This document shows positions 26,341-35,382 of a stretch of DNA of 64,000 bases, one piece after another. The stretch covers positions 33,566 to 97,565 of the forward strand of contig DAOTVP010000072.1 of NCBI GenBank assembly GCA_034436155.1, written 5' to 3'. A model generated the notes under the pieces. That model was given only the letters and a program-made list of their open reading frames with translations. It was not told the DNA's origin and did no database searches. The stretch comes from GCA-2794515 sp034436155. GTDB lineage: Bacteria; Chloroflexota; Anaerolineae; Aggregatilineales; Phototrophicaceae. A program made the position numbers and the translations under genes. Position 1 is the first letter of the stretch, and each line of letters starts with the position of its first letter.

Positions 26341-26374
26341 GGCGGACTAAAGGCTTTTGCCTCGTATGTCCGCC
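26341..26374. repeat. Palindromic intergenic repeat, type B
   Basis: GGCGGACTAAAGGC, TTTT, GCCTCGTATGTCCGCC. Arms GGCGGAC/GTCCGCC pair perfectly. It fills the gap between two convergent genes, where it may also end transcription. Confidence 0.8.
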
Positions 26375-26383
26375 ACAAAATGC

Positions 26384-28894
26384 CTATGGCAGATAGCTGA
26401 ATATCAATTCGCTCTCCGCCACCTGTGTGAGTTCCAAGCGTTGGCTACCGCCTGTGCGGGCGATTAAGAAATTATTCACTGCGCCAATCATCAAATTAGG
26501 CAATTCTGCATTCACCACATTCACAAAACTGCTCGGCGCGGGCGCACCATTCACCGTCATCGCGCCCAAAATCACACGATGCGCCCCGTTTTGGCTGGTC
26601 ATCATGATGCTCACCGTGCCGACTGTGCCATCATTCAAAATGACGACCATGTTCATGCCACTCCCCGCGATAAAATCGGGCAAGACCGAATTGATGCTAT
26701 TTTCTGCGCCCAACAACGCCATGATTTCATAACGCAATTCGTTTTCGGTCATGCGGATTTGTGTGCCTTCGATGATAGTTACACTCGTATTCGGTTGTGT
26801 GATGCCCAATCCGACATGCACATGAGGCGGTTCTTGTAATGCCATCGTGATTTGACGTGTGCCTTGTAATCCAGAACGTGCCAAAATGTTCACAGGGACA
26901 AAAACAGTGTGTGTCCCCGCGCCAAAATTCGTGCCATCAAATGCGATGCTAGTCGGCGCAGTATAATCTACCCCTTGTACGGCAGTGCCACCATAGACAA
27001 TATTAAAATTGACCGTACCGCTAATATTGGGCGTGCCGTTGATGACCGTCATGGTGACGGGTATTAAGATGTTATTGGCAAACCCATACTCACCATACTC
27101 ACCTGCGTTAACACCGCTACTATTGAAATTAATCACACCTGTGGCTTGAATGTTGGTGTTGATGATTGTCACCGTGTGCGTACTCGGCATATCCACCGTC
27201 ACAGGTACACCATTAGGTGCATTCAACGTAATGATGATGGTACGACCGGGATCTATGACATCATCGTTCAAAATTTGCAATTGGATAGTGGCTTCAGATG
27301 GATATGTGGTATTCGGTGCCCATCCGCCACTGCGCGTAAATGTAATCGAATTGGGTGCAGTATAATCGGTATTACGAATTGCTGTCCCACCATATGTCAA
27401 ATTGACGGTGAATGGGCTAGGGAGGTTAATCACACCACTGCCGAGCGATAAACTAATTGAGACGCTATGACTCAATCCTTCTGACTGTGAACTGCTGGAT
27501 GTGGCGAAATAAATTTCGCCCGGTGTTGGGATGCTATTGCCGATATTGATGCGCCGTGTAGTGATGCCATTCCGACCATCTAAAACAGGCACGCCATATG
27601 TTTTGAGTTGATTCAAGATAAAATCTACTGATGCGGTTGGGTACGCTTGGCGCATAATCGCCCATGCCCCTGCGACATAGGGTGTCGCCATAGATGTGCC
27701 ATTCCAAGTCTGATAAGTGTTACCCGGTACTGTTGATGTAATGCTCACGCCAGGGGCGAGTAAATCTAAGAAGGTATCGCTATTAGAGAAACTTGCCACC
27801 ACATCGGCATCTGTTGTCGCGCCAACACTGATGACATTGCTCAGACAGGCAGGTGCGCTCATGCCGTTTGTATTACCTTCATTTCCAGAAGCGGCAATCA
27901 CCGCGATGCGTGCTGATTTGAGGTTGCTCACCGCGTTCAAATAACCAGATGATGCCGCCCAATCGCACACTTCTGTATAACTTCCACCGCCCAAACTCAT
28001 GTTCACAGAGGCGATATTATAGGTTGTCCGAAGGCTATACACATGCTCCAAACCACGCAGTTGGTCGCTATCATAACTGGCGGTACAAGGTGTAAATGCC
28101 GGTCCGCCACAGAATGATGTGTCGTTAAAAATCGAAAACACATTCACACCAATCAACATCGCGCCAGGGGCAACCCCACGAAAATTTTCATGCGAACCGC
28201 CCTGACCCGCGCCATTGCCCGCGGCGATGCCCGCCACATGCGTCCCGTGGTCGCATCCATCATTACATTGTGGAGGCAATTTGGGATACGATGCCCCGAA
28301 TCCTGTTTGTGTGTCTGTCCCATTGGGGCAGGCGCTGGTTGCCAAATGGGGGGCGTAATTGGTGCTAAAACAGGCTTCTGCAAGCCGTTTATTGGTCAAT
28401 GACGGATGGTTAAAATCCACGCCCGTATCCAAAATAGCAACGGCATAGCCACTTCCAGTTAATCCACCATTCCATGCAGGCAGAACATTCACCACCGTAT
28501 TGGCGCTACTGGTATCTATCCGCGAAATGCGGTCTTCGCGGATTTCCGTCACATTCGGGTCGAGTTGCAATGCTAATAACCCCGCCGCATCCACTTCGAG
28601 CGCCAAAAAGGGGATGGTCTGAAAGCGTTTGATGTCATTCACCGAGATATTCATCTGGCGTAACGCATCTAATAACATGCGTTGCCGATTGGCGATGCTG
28701 AAGCGTTGCCATGTGACCGCATTGGCGCTGGCTAATTCCCCTTCTGGGCGGAACGGCGCATTCACACCCACAATCACCTTAAAAGTTTGTGGTGTGGTGG
28801 GTGTTTGCGCGGTTGCGGGCGCGGTGATGAGGGTCAGACATACGAATAAAAATGCGAATGCCCCCCAAAAATAACGCAGATGATATTTTGTCAT
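26384..28894 (-). CDS. Secreted subtilisin-family (S8) protease with Calx-beta-like domains
   Basis: 836 residues from the ATG at 28894 (AGGA 8 bases upstream). A Sec signal peptide ends about residue 29 (APATAQ). An inhibitor_I9-like propeptide spans about 37-125. The catalytic domain shows AVAILDTGVDFNHPSL (Asp156), CDHGTHVAGIAAGNG (His) and NGTSMATPYVAGAWAI (Ser). Two Calx-beta-like repeats follow (each with YGGTA...DYTAP), then about 120 residues of an unassigned C-terminal domain. No sortase motif or C-terminal helix, so it is probably released or bound non-covalently. Confidence 0.93.
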   Translation of the reverse strand: MTKYHLRYFWGAFAFLFVCLTLITAPATAQTPTTPQTFKVIVGVNAPFRPEGELASANAVTWQRFSIANRQRMLLDALRQMNISVNDIKRFQTIPFLALEVDAAGLLALQLDPNVTEIREDRISRIDTSSANTVVNVLPAWNGGLTGSGYAVAILDTGVDFNHPSLTNKRLAEACFSTNYAPHLATSACPNGTDTQTGFGASYPKLPPQCNDGCDHGTHVAGIAAGNGAGQGGSHENFRGVAPGAMLIGVNVFSIFNDTSFCGGPAFTPCTASYDSDQLRGLEHVYSLRTTYNIASVNMSLGGGSYTEVCDWAASSGYLNAVSNLKSARIAVIAASGNEGNTNGMSAPACLSNVISVGATTDADVVASFSNSDTFLDLLAPGVSITSTVPGNTYQTWNGTSMATPYVAGAWAIMRQAYPTASVDFILNQLKTYGVPVLDGRNGITTRRINIGNSIPTPGEIYFATSSSSQSEGLSHSVSISLSLGSGVINLPSPFTVNLTYGGTAIRNTDYTAPNSITFTRSGGWAPNTTYPSEATIQLQILNDDVIDPGRTIIITLNAPNGVPVTVDMPSTHTVTIINTNIQATGVINFNSSGVNAGEYGEYGFANNILIPVTMTVINGTPNISGTVNFNIVYGGTAVQGVDYTAPTSIAFDGTNFGAGTHTVFVPVNILARSGLQGTRQITMALQEPPHVHVGLGITQPNTSVTIIEGTQIRMTENELRYEIMALLGAENSINSVLPDFIAGSGMNMVVILNDGTVGTVSIMMTSQNGAHRVILGAMTVNGAPAPSSFVNVVNAELPNLMIGAVNNFLIARTGGSQRLELTQVAESELIFSYLP

Positions 28895-29084
28895 AGTGAT
28901 TATCCTGATTCTGATAAGACTGAATATATATATCCTACACACGCTGATATGTTTATTCTACTCGCAAATGTGTGCTTCTAATCATAAAAACTTATAAAGA
29001 GGTATTTCTTTGTATACCGTTTTTGCGTCAAACAGGTTATGCTTTTGGCGTGATATTCAAAAATAAATTTTTTAGGAGTAGCTT

Positions 29085-30695
29085 ATGGATATTTTAGAGA
29101 CGCATATTGAGCGCGATTCGGAACAATTTTTACGCAACAGTGCTTATCATCGTGAATTGGCTCAGGAACTCCATCGCCGTTTGGCATGGGTGTATGAAGG
29201 TGGTGGCGAAAAATATCAACAACGTCACCGCGAACAGGGCAAGATGTTTGTGCGTGACCGCATCAACGCCCTGCTCGACCCCAATAGCCCATTTTTAGAG
29301 ATTGCCCCGTTTGCGGCGTGGGAAATGTACGATGGTGAAGCGCGATGCGCGGGCATTGTGACGGGGATTGGGCGCGTGAGTGGGGTGGAATGTCTGATTG
29401 TCGCCAACGATGCCACCGTCAAAGGGGGAAGTTATTATCCGATGACGGTCAAAAAACATTTACGGGCGCAACAAATCGCACTCGAAAATAACCTGCCGTG
29501 TATCTACTTGGTGGATAGTGGCGGGGCATTTTTGCCCATGCAAGATGAGGTGTTCCCGGATGTGGATGATTTTGGGCGCATTTTTTATAACCAAGCGCGG
29601 ATGAGCGCCCAAAAAATCCCACAAATCGCGTGTGTGATGGGCAGTTGTACGGCGGGTGGCGCGTATGTGCCTGCTATGTCGGACGAGACGGTCATCGTCA
29701 AAGGCACAGGCACAATTTTCTTGGGCGGTCCGCCATTGGTCAAAGCCGCCACAGGTGAAGATGTCACCGCCGAAGAATTGGGTGGCGCGTATGTCCATAC
29801 CCATCAATCGGGCGTGGCAGACCATTATGCCGAAGATGATATGCACGCCCTCGAAATTGTTCGTGGGATTGTCGCTACGCTCAATCGAAAAAAACAAATT
29901 TCGTTGGATGTCACCGCGCCCGAAGCGCCGTTGTATCCACCAGAAGATTTATATGGTATTTTGCCTACCACCTTCCGCGAAAGTTATGATGTGCGCGAGG
30001 TCATCGCTCGTCTGGTCGATGGGAGCAAATTCCGCGAATTCAAAGCCAATTATGGCACAACGCTGGTCACGGGTTTCGCCCGAATCGAGGGGTATCCTAT
30101 CGGCATTATCGGCAATAACGGCGTGCTGTTCAGCGAATCGGCGCTGAAAGGGGCGCATTTTGTCGAGTTGTGTACATCGCGCAAAATTCCGTTGTTGTTC
30201 CTGCAAAACATCACGGGGTTCATGGTCGGTAAGGCATACGAAGCGGGCGGAATCGCCAAAGACGGCGCGAAGATGGTTCACGCGGTTGCCAACGCCGATG
30301 TGCCAAAATTGACGGTGGTCATCGGCGGGAGTTTTGGCGCGGGCAATTACGGCATGTGTGGGCGGGCATATTCACCGCGCTTTTTATGGATGTTGCCTAA
30401 CGCACGTATTAGCGTGATGGGCGGGGAACAAGCCGCCAATGTGTTGCTGACGATTAAACGTGACCAATTGGCACGGTCTGGTCTGCCCGATATGACCCCC
30501 GAAGAACAGGCGGCGTTCAAGCAACCGATTTTAGATAAATATGAACGCGAGGGTGAGCCGTATTATTCATCTGCCCGTCTGTGGGATGATGGGGTGATAG
30601 ACCCGCTTCATCTGCGCCGTGTGTTGGGATTGGCGTTGAGCGCGTGTTTGAATCAACCGATAACCGATACCCAATACGGCGTTTTCCGCATGTGA
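29085..30695 (+). CDS. Acyl-CoA carboxylase carboxyltransferase subunit, methylcrotonyl-CoA carboxylase beta type
   Basis: 536 residues, full length for a carboxyltransferase with N and C crotonase-like halves. KGGSYYPMTVKKHLRAQQIA, CIYLVDSGGAFLPMQDEVFPD and VMGSCTAGGAYVPAMSDE match the beta subunit of 3-methylcrotonyl-CoA carboxylase more closely than propionyl-CoA carboxylase. GGSFGAGNYGMCGRAYSPRF and ISVMGGEQAANVL are the C-half signatures. It transfers carboxyl from biotin to the acyl-CoA, as in leucine breakdown. The biotin carboxylase/carrier partner is not adjacent. AGGAG lies before the ATG. Geranyl-CoA carboxylase is an alternative. Confidence 0.9.
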   Translation: MDILETHIERDSEQFLRNSAYHRELAQELHRRLAWVYEGGGEKYQQRHREQGKMFVRDRINALLDPNSPFLEIAPFAAWEMYDGEARCAGIVTGIGRVSGVECLIVANDATVKGGSYYPMTVKKHLRAQQIALENNLPCIYLVDSGGAFLPMQDEVFPDVDDFGRIFYNQARMSAQKIPQIACVMGSCTAGGAYVPAMSDETVIVKGTGTIFLGGPPLVKAATGEDVTAEELGGAYVHTHQSGVADHYAEDDMHALEIVRGIVATLNRKKQISLDVTAPEAPLYPPEDLYGILPTTFRESYDVREVIARLVDGSKFREFKANYGTTLVTGFARIEGYPIGIIGNNGVLFSESALKGAHFVELCTSRKIPLLFLQNITGFMVGKAYEAGGIAKDGAKMVHAVANADVPKLTVVIGGSFGAGNYGMCGRAYSPRFLWMLPNARISVMGGEQAANVLLTIKRDQLARSGLPDMTPEEQAAFKQPILDKYEREGEPYYSSARLWDDGVIDPLHLRRVLGLALSACLNQPITDTQYGVFRM

Positions 30696-30760
30696 AAAAC
30701 GAGATTTGTCTGTAAGGGCGCAATCATGCAAGTTAGTCAATAAGTATGGAGTATAGTTGT

Positions 30761-30791
30761 GGACGACATACGCACTGCGTGCTAGTCGTCC
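30761..30791. repeat. Palindromic intergenic repeat, type A, followed by a type B half copy
   Basis: GGACGACATACGCACTGCGTGCTAGTCGTCC with arms GGACGAC/GTCGTCC. Bases 30800-30822 (AGCCTCGTATATCAGCCACA) match the right half of type B. The pairing of A then B repeats the arrangement at 14275-14391 and 45816-45924. Confidence 0.8.
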
Positions 30792-30877
30792 ATTACACAT
30801 AGCCTCGTATATCAGCCACAAAAAAATCCCCCAATTATCGGGTGTAACAGATTGCACTCTATCACCGTTATTGATGT

Positions 30878-30883
30878 TATAAT
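30878..30883 (+). promoter_or_regulatory. -10 box for the TIR-FHA gene
   Basis: Perfect TATAAT 40 bases before the ATG at 30923. A TTGCAC at 30852 is 20 bases away, too far for a standard -35. Confidence 0.45.
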
Positions 30884-30922
30884 CAAAGCATATATCTTTT
30901 CAAAAAAGGTAGATTATCCAAT

Positions 30923-31672
30923 ATGGCACACATATTTTTATCGTACTTAGAAGAAGATGCCCCTTTTGCTTATAGTACCCAACAAGAATTACAAAAAGCG
31001 GGTTTTGAGGTGTGGATAGACCCCGCTAGAGCAGGCTATCTCGATGAAGTGTGGCATCATGGCATCGATAATGCCATTGGCGCGTCATTTGTGATGATTC
31101 TCATCCTCACGCCCGACTCGTTGCAATCGGCACAGGTGACATACGAATGGTCATTTGCGTTGGGGATTGGCGTGCCTGTTATCCCTGTGTTATTCAAAGA
31201 GGCACAAATTCCACGTCGATTATTGGTGCTAAAATGCCTCGATTTCACTCAAACCCGCGCATGGGATGATTTAATCGAATTGGTCAAAGAGGCACAAACC
31301 AATTACAACCCCGATAGCATCCGCATTTCGCAAGAGATGAAAACCATTGTTAATGTGCCGAGCGTACAAGAACATCGCCTGATCATCGATAGTGGGGCGG
31401 GGCGTGTGGCGTATGCTATGGAAAATTCGGTCATCACTATCGGGCGCGATACCACGAATAACATCGTTTTGGATATGCCCGATATTAGTCGTCATCATGT
31501 CCGTATTGTGCATACCTTAGATGGTTTTACGGTGGAAGATTTAGGCTCAAAAAACGGCACGTTTCTGAATGATGAACCGTTAAAACGGGTCAAACTGATC
31601 GCATCAGGTGATGTTATCCGACTGGGTGAAAAATTAATCATTCGCTACGAGGCGACATCCAAACCGAATTAA
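30923..31672 (+). CDS. TIR-FHA fusion protein
   Basis: 249 residues. Residues 1-130 form a TIR domain: HIFLSYLEEDAPFA, then GFEVWIDP, then SFVMILILTPDSLQS and a Glu (Glu75 in TYEWSFALGIGVPVIPVLF) at the place of the NADase catalytic Glu. Residues about 155-242 are an FHA domain: VITIGRDTTNNIVL, ISRHHVRI and DLGSKNGTFLNDE, with the Arg, Ser-Arg-x-His and Asn-Gly residues that bind phosphothreonine. No membrane segment. The design suggests a TIR signalling or NAD-cleaving module recruited to a phosphorylated Thr protein. Kinases of the right type occur at 46773-52828. Confidence 0.88.
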   Translation: MAHIFLSYLEEDAPFAYSTQQELQKAGFEVWIDPARAGYLDEVWHHGIDNAIGASFVMILILTPDSLQSAQVTYEWSFALGIGVPVIPVLFKEAQIPRRLLVLKCLDFTQTRAWDDLIELVKEAQTNYNPDSIRISQEMKTIVNVPSVQEHRLIIDSGAGRVAYAMENSVITIGRDTTNNIVLDMPDISRHHVRIVHTLDGFTVEDLGSKNGTFLNDEPLKRVKLIASGDVIRLGEKLIIRYEATSKPN

Positions 31673-31801
31673 AACGCTTGTAAAAGAGATTTTGCAATGT
31701 AAAGGATGCAAAAAGGTGTATTATTCTTACTAGCGGATGTGTTCATTCATCATCTAAAATCATTCAGAACACATCCCAAAACAAGCGAAGGAACTAATAC
31801 G

Positions 31802-32191
31802 ATGTCACACGAAAGTACGCTGAAGCCGTTGGTCTTATTTATTGAAGATGCCGATTATTTAGCCGAATTGGGGTCGCATATTCTGCAACGGATTGGGATT
31901 GATGTCACCATTTGCTTATCGGCAGAAAATGCCATCACCTTTATGGAGCAAAATCGCCTGCCAGATCTCATCATTCTCGACATTGGGATGCCCGGTATGA
32001 CGGGGTGGGAATTTTTAGACATCATCAAAAAATATCAAGAGACCAAGACGATACCCATTGTGGTGACAACGGCTTATGGCGATGCCACCAATCGCCTGAT
32101 TGGGCGCTTGCGTGATGTTGACCGGTATATCATCAAACCCTACAAACCCGAAGAATTACAAATGGTCGTGCGCCAAATTTTGCAAATCTAA
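31802..32191 (+). CDS. Stand-alone receiver-domain response regulator
   Basis: 129 residues from the ATG at 31802 (AAGGAA upstream). LVLFIEDADYLAELG, LIILDIGMPGMTGWEF with the phosphoacceptor Asp, VVTTAYGD and YIIKPYKPEEL with the conserved Lys cover a complete CheY-like domain and nothing else. It should act through protein contacts. About 130 bases separate it from the TIR-FHA gene. The cognate kinase is unknown; the large hybrid kinase at 21607 is a candidate. Confidence 0.92.
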   Translation: MSHESTLKPLVLFIEDADYLAELGSHILQRIGIDVTICLSAENAITFMEQNRLPDLIILDIGMPGMTGWEFLDIIKKYQETKTIPIVVTTAYGDATNRLIGRLRDVDRYIIKPYKPEELQMVVRQILQI

Positions 32192-32200
32192 ATCGTGATA

Positions 32201-32225
32201 GCGAAGGATAACCCGCATCCTTCGC
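32201..32225 (+). terminator. Hairpin terminator after the receiver gene
   Basis: GCGAAGGAT, 7-base loop, ATCCTTCGC: a perfect 9-bp stem 9 bases after the stop codon. The following tract (ATAATTTAA) is A/T-rich but not a T run, so termination strength is uncertain. Confidence 0.6.
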
Positions 32226-32386
32226 ATAATTTAACACCTGTTAAATTTTTTTCATATCCCCCTAAAACATCATATGATCACCCCTGCATATCGTATGTTT
32301 CTATGATGAATAGCCTGTTTTCGTGTGCCGTTCATCACAATCTTGACCCCATTCGTAGATTCCCTTTGAGAACTATGCCACAATAA

Positions 32387-32452
32387 AATTGCTAACCCAT
32401 ATCACCATGTCCTTTTGGCGAAGATTCACATGGTTGATACAAGTTAGCAATT
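32387..32452 (+). promoter_or_regulatory. Long stem-loop in the leader of the iron importer
   Basis: The 319-base gap 32192-32510 has no gene. Inside it AATTGCTAAC (32387-32396) pairs perfectly with GTTAGCAATT (32443-32452). ATCACCATGT (32401-32410) pairs with ACATGGTTGAT (32428-32438) with one bulge, and CTT/AAG may close the loop. It ends 58 bases before the ATG at 32511. It could be an mRNA leader structure, an operator or a small palindromic insertion. No match to a known riboswitch class is recognised. Confidence 0.6.
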
Positions 32453-32510
32453 GTTTGAGATAGTTGAATCTTATCACAGATTCATAAAATGATGAAAGGA
32501 TTATCCATCA

Positions 32511-33557
32511 ATGCGTCGTTTGTCTGTACTTTTACTGCTATCTGCTTTGTTGATGATGTTCAACATCGCGGTTGTGCCTGCCACCGCCCAAAATCGTGGT
32601 GTGGTGAATGTGTATTCGACCCGTCATTACGGACCCACCGAAGCCCCGTTTGCGGCATTCACCGAAGCCACAGGCATTGAAGTGCGCGTCTCGCAAGGCT
32701 CGAATCAAGCTCTGTTAGACCGCCTACGCGCCGAAGGCGACCGCACTGTCGCTGATGTCTTCATGACCGTAGACGCGGGTACGCTCGGTATTGCCGCCGA
32801 TGAAGGCTTGTTGCAACCGATTGTCTCGGATGTGCTGATGACCAACATCCCCGAATCGATGCGCGATGCCGATATGCGGTGGGTCGGTCTGAGCGCCCGC
32901 GTGCGTGGGATTGTGTATAACCCCGATGTCGTGGATGTGACCGAACTCTCGACTTACGAAGCCCTCGCCGATGAAAAATGGTCTGGTCGTCTGTGTATGC
33001 GCCCTGGATCTCATATTTATACCATCAGTCTGACCAGTAGCCTGATTTATCATCTCGGTGAAGAAGACGCAGAAGCGGTTGTCGCGGGGTGGGTGGCGAA
33101 TAATCCCACTTATATCGATAGTGATACGCGCATCATCGAATCGGTTTTGGCGGGCGAATGTGATTTGGGCGTGGTGAATCATTATTATTTAGCGCGTCTG
33201 TTGAGCGGGGATAGCGAATATCCCATCAAATTCTTCTTCCCCAATCAAGGCGAGGAAGACCGTGGCGCGTTCTTCAACTTGTCGGGTGCAGGCATCACCA
33301 CCGCCGCCGTGAATTATGATAATGCGGTGTTGTTCTTGGAATTTTTGAGCAGTTTAGAAGTCCAAAATCCGGGTGACATCAGCTTCCCGACCACCAATTT
33401 TGAATTCCCTGTCCATCCCGAAGCCGAAGCGCACCCCATTTTACAAGGATTCGGCGAATTCAAACTCGATTTGACCTATCCAACCACCGAGTACAAAGAT
33501 TATCAACAACTCGCGCTCGATTTGTTGGAACGTGTCGGCTACGGCATGACGGAATAA
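32511..33557 (+). CDS. Iron-type ABC transporter substrate-binding protein (FutA/FbpA-like)
   Basis: 348 residues with a Sec signal peptide (about residues 1-26, VPATAQ). VNVYSTRHYGPTEAPFAAF, GIEVRVSQGSNQALLDRL, ADVFMTVDAG and KWSGRLCMRPGSHIYTISL follow the FutA/Fbp family. Paired tyrosines in GVVNHYYLARL fit the Fe3+-binding tyrosines. It should capture ferric iron outside the membrane for the permease and ATPase downstream. AAAGGA precedes the ATG. There is no lipobox Cys, so it would be a free or loosely held protein, which is unusual if the cell is monoderm. Confidence 0.9.
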   Translation: MRRLSVLLLLSALLMMFNIAVVPATAQNRGVVNVYSTRHYGPTEAPFAAFTEATGIEVRVSQGSNQALLDRLRAEGDRTVADVFMTVDAGTLGIAADEGLLQPIVSDVLMTNIPESMRDADMRWVGLSARVRGIVYNPDVVDVTELSTYEALADEKWSGRLCMRPGSHIYTISLTSSLIYHLGEEDAEAVVAGWVANNPTYIDSDTRIIESVLAGECDLGVVNHYYLARLLSGDSEYPIKFFFPNQGEEDRGAFFNLSGAGITTAAVNYDNAVLFLEFLSSLEVQNPGDISFPTTNFEFPVHPEAEAHPILQGFGEFKLDLTYPTTEYKDYQQLALDLLERVGYGMTE

Positions 33558-33574
33558 TATCCAAAATCGGTAAC

Positions 33575-33636
33575 AGGGGCGACATCTGTGTCGCCTCTAT
33601 ACCTATATATTGTATATAGGGCAAGGCGTACCTTGC
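33575..33636 (+). promoter_or_regulatory. Three tandem hairpins between substrate-binding protein and permease genes
   Basis: Three stem-loops in a row: AGGGGCGACA/TGTCGCCTCT with loop TCTG (33575-33598), CCTATATA/TATATAGG with loop TTG (33602-33620), and GCAAGG/CCTTGC with loop CGTA (33621-33636). They lie 18 bases after the first gene's stop and 40 bases before the permease start. Such elements can shield the upstream message or cut read-through, raising binding protein over permease. Confidence 0.65.
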
Positions 33637-33675
33637 TCGTGATACCACCATATAACCATGTTAGGACACCCAAGT

Positions 33676-35382
33676 ATGAGCAGTATTTCGTTCACCAAAC
33701 CACAGTTTAGTTTTAGCTTAACCTTTCCGACCATCCCGCGTTGGAAATCGTTGATCTTACCCCTTCTCGTTGCCTTGTTGATTGTGTTGCCCCTCATCGG
33801 CTTGGTGGTCAATATTTTTAATCCCACCATCGAATTGTGGCAAAAATTATGGGCGACCACGCTCCCCACGATGCTCATGAATACCTTTGTATTGATGCTT
33901 GGTGTGGGCGTTGGCACATTCATCATCGGCGTGGGATGCGCGTGGTTGGTGACGGCGTATCAATTTTGCGGACGGGCTTGGTTTGAACGATTGCTCCTGT
34001 TGCCATTGGCGCTCCCCGCGTATGTGATGGGTTTTGTGTTCATGGCGACATTCGATTACGCGGGTCCTGTGTATACGCAATGGCGGGCATGGTTTGGCAA
34101 GGATGCGTGGTTTCCAGAAATCCGCTCGGCATTTGGGGCGATTCTCGTGCTGACATTGGTGTTATATCCGTATGTGTATTTATTGGCGCGTGCCGCCTTT
34201 CGGGAACAAGCCGCCTCGACAGTCGAAGCGGCACGAATGATGGGCTATAGCCGTACACGGGCATTTTTTAGGCTGGTGTTGCCACTGGCACGTCCTTCGA
34301 TTGTGGCGGGTGTCATGTTAGCCATGATGGAAGCCATGACCGATTATGGCACAGTGCGCTTTTTTGGTTATTCCACCCTCAGCGAGGGGATTGTGCGCGT
34401 GTGGGAATTGCGGTATGACCGTCAGACCGCCACCGAACTCGCCGCGCTACTATTTTTTGTGGCGTTGGCGGTGATCGCCTTAGAACGCTTATTACGCGGA
34501 CGCGCCCGTTACTATCAACAAGGTGGACATGGGCGGGTATTACCCCGTGTCCAATTACGTGGATGGGGCAATTGGTTAGCCAGTGGCGCGTGTTGGGCAT
34601 TATTATTTGTGGCGTTTATTTTGCCTGTGGCGCAATTGGTGGCGTGGGGCATCAGCGAGATGGATAAATCCACCGTTGGCGCGTGGCGCGATGTGTATGG
34701 GACGTATGTCGGCACGAGTTTATCGTTGGCGGGCATATCGGCAGGCGTGATCATCTTATTCGCGTTGGTGGTGGCGCATGGTGTCCGCAAAACATCATCC
34801 ACAACCAAACGGCGTGTCCCGCGTATCATTGCCCGCTTGGCGACACTTGGTTATGCCATGCCAGGGGCGGTTGTGGCGGCGGGTGTGTTGTTATTCCTCG
34901 CGCCGATAGATCACGCTGTCACCGATTTCGCTGAATTATTAGGGCGCACCGACCGCAGTTTGTTGCTCACAGGGACAATTACCATCCTGATTTATGCTTA
35001 TTTGGTGCGCTACATGGCGGTAGGCTTCAATAGCATCGAATCCAGCCTCGAAAAAGTCACCCCCAATATGGAACACGCCGCCCGTACATTGGGCGCACGC
35101 ACTCGGCGCGTTTTGTTCCGCGTGCATTTGCCACTGGTCAGCACAGGCGTATTAGCAGGCGCGATTTTGGTGTTTGTGGATGTGATGAAAGAATTGCCCG
35201 TCACGTTATTGTTGCGCCCATTTGGGACGGATACGCTGGCATTGTGGACATATTACCTCGCCGCCGAATCATTTTGGCAAGCCGCCGCCATTCCCGCATT
35301 GACCATTTTGGTGGTAGGATTAATCCCTGTTTTATTGTTGATGCGATTGGGTGATAGAGGTAATGGTGCAATCCGCACTTAG
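33676..35382 (+). CDS. Iron-type ABC transporter permease, fused two-domain (FbpB-like)
   Basis: 568 residues from the ATG at 33676 (AGGA 9 bases upstream; ATG 33658 has no site). About twelve membrane helices in two halves. Each half has the binding-protein-dependent permease EAA loop: TVEAARMMGYSRTRAFFRLVLPLARPSI and HAARTLGARTRRVLFRVHLPLVSTGV. This fused layout is typical of ferric iron and related importers. A cytoplasmic basic segment joins the halves. It overlaps the ATPase gene. Confidence 0.92.
   Translation: MSSISFTKPQFSFSLTFPTIPRWKSLILPLLVALLIVLPLIGLVVNIFNPTIELWQKLWATTLPTMLMNTFVLMLGVGVGTFIIGVGCAWLVTAYQFCGRAWFERLLLLPLALPAYVMGFVFMATFDYAGPVYTQWRAWFGKDAWFPEIRSAFGAILVLTLVLYPYVYLLARAAFREQAASTVEAARMMGYSRTRAFFRLVLPLARPSIVAGVMLAMMEAMTDYGTVRFFGYSTLSEGIVRVWELRYDRQTATELAALLFFVALAVIALERLLRGRARYYQQGGHGRVLPRVQLRGWGNWLASGACWALLFVAFILPVAQLVAWGISEMDKSTVGAWRDVYGTYVGTSLSLAGISAGVIILFALVVAHGVRKTSSTTKRRVPRIIARLATLGYAMPGAVVAAGVLLFLAPIDHAVTDFAELLGRTDRSLLLTGTITILIYAYLVRYMAVGFNSIESSLEKVTPNMEHAARTLGARTRRVLFRVHLPLVSTGVLAGAILVFVDVMKELPVTLLLRPFGTDTLALWTYYLAAESFWQAAAIPALTILVVGLIPVLLLMRLGDRGNGAIRT

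Noticed and set aside
32192..32510. Known riboswitch in the iron importer leader
   Set aside because: The hairpin has no conserved loops of classes I know (for example cobalamin, molybdate or NiCo). It is reported only as a structured element.
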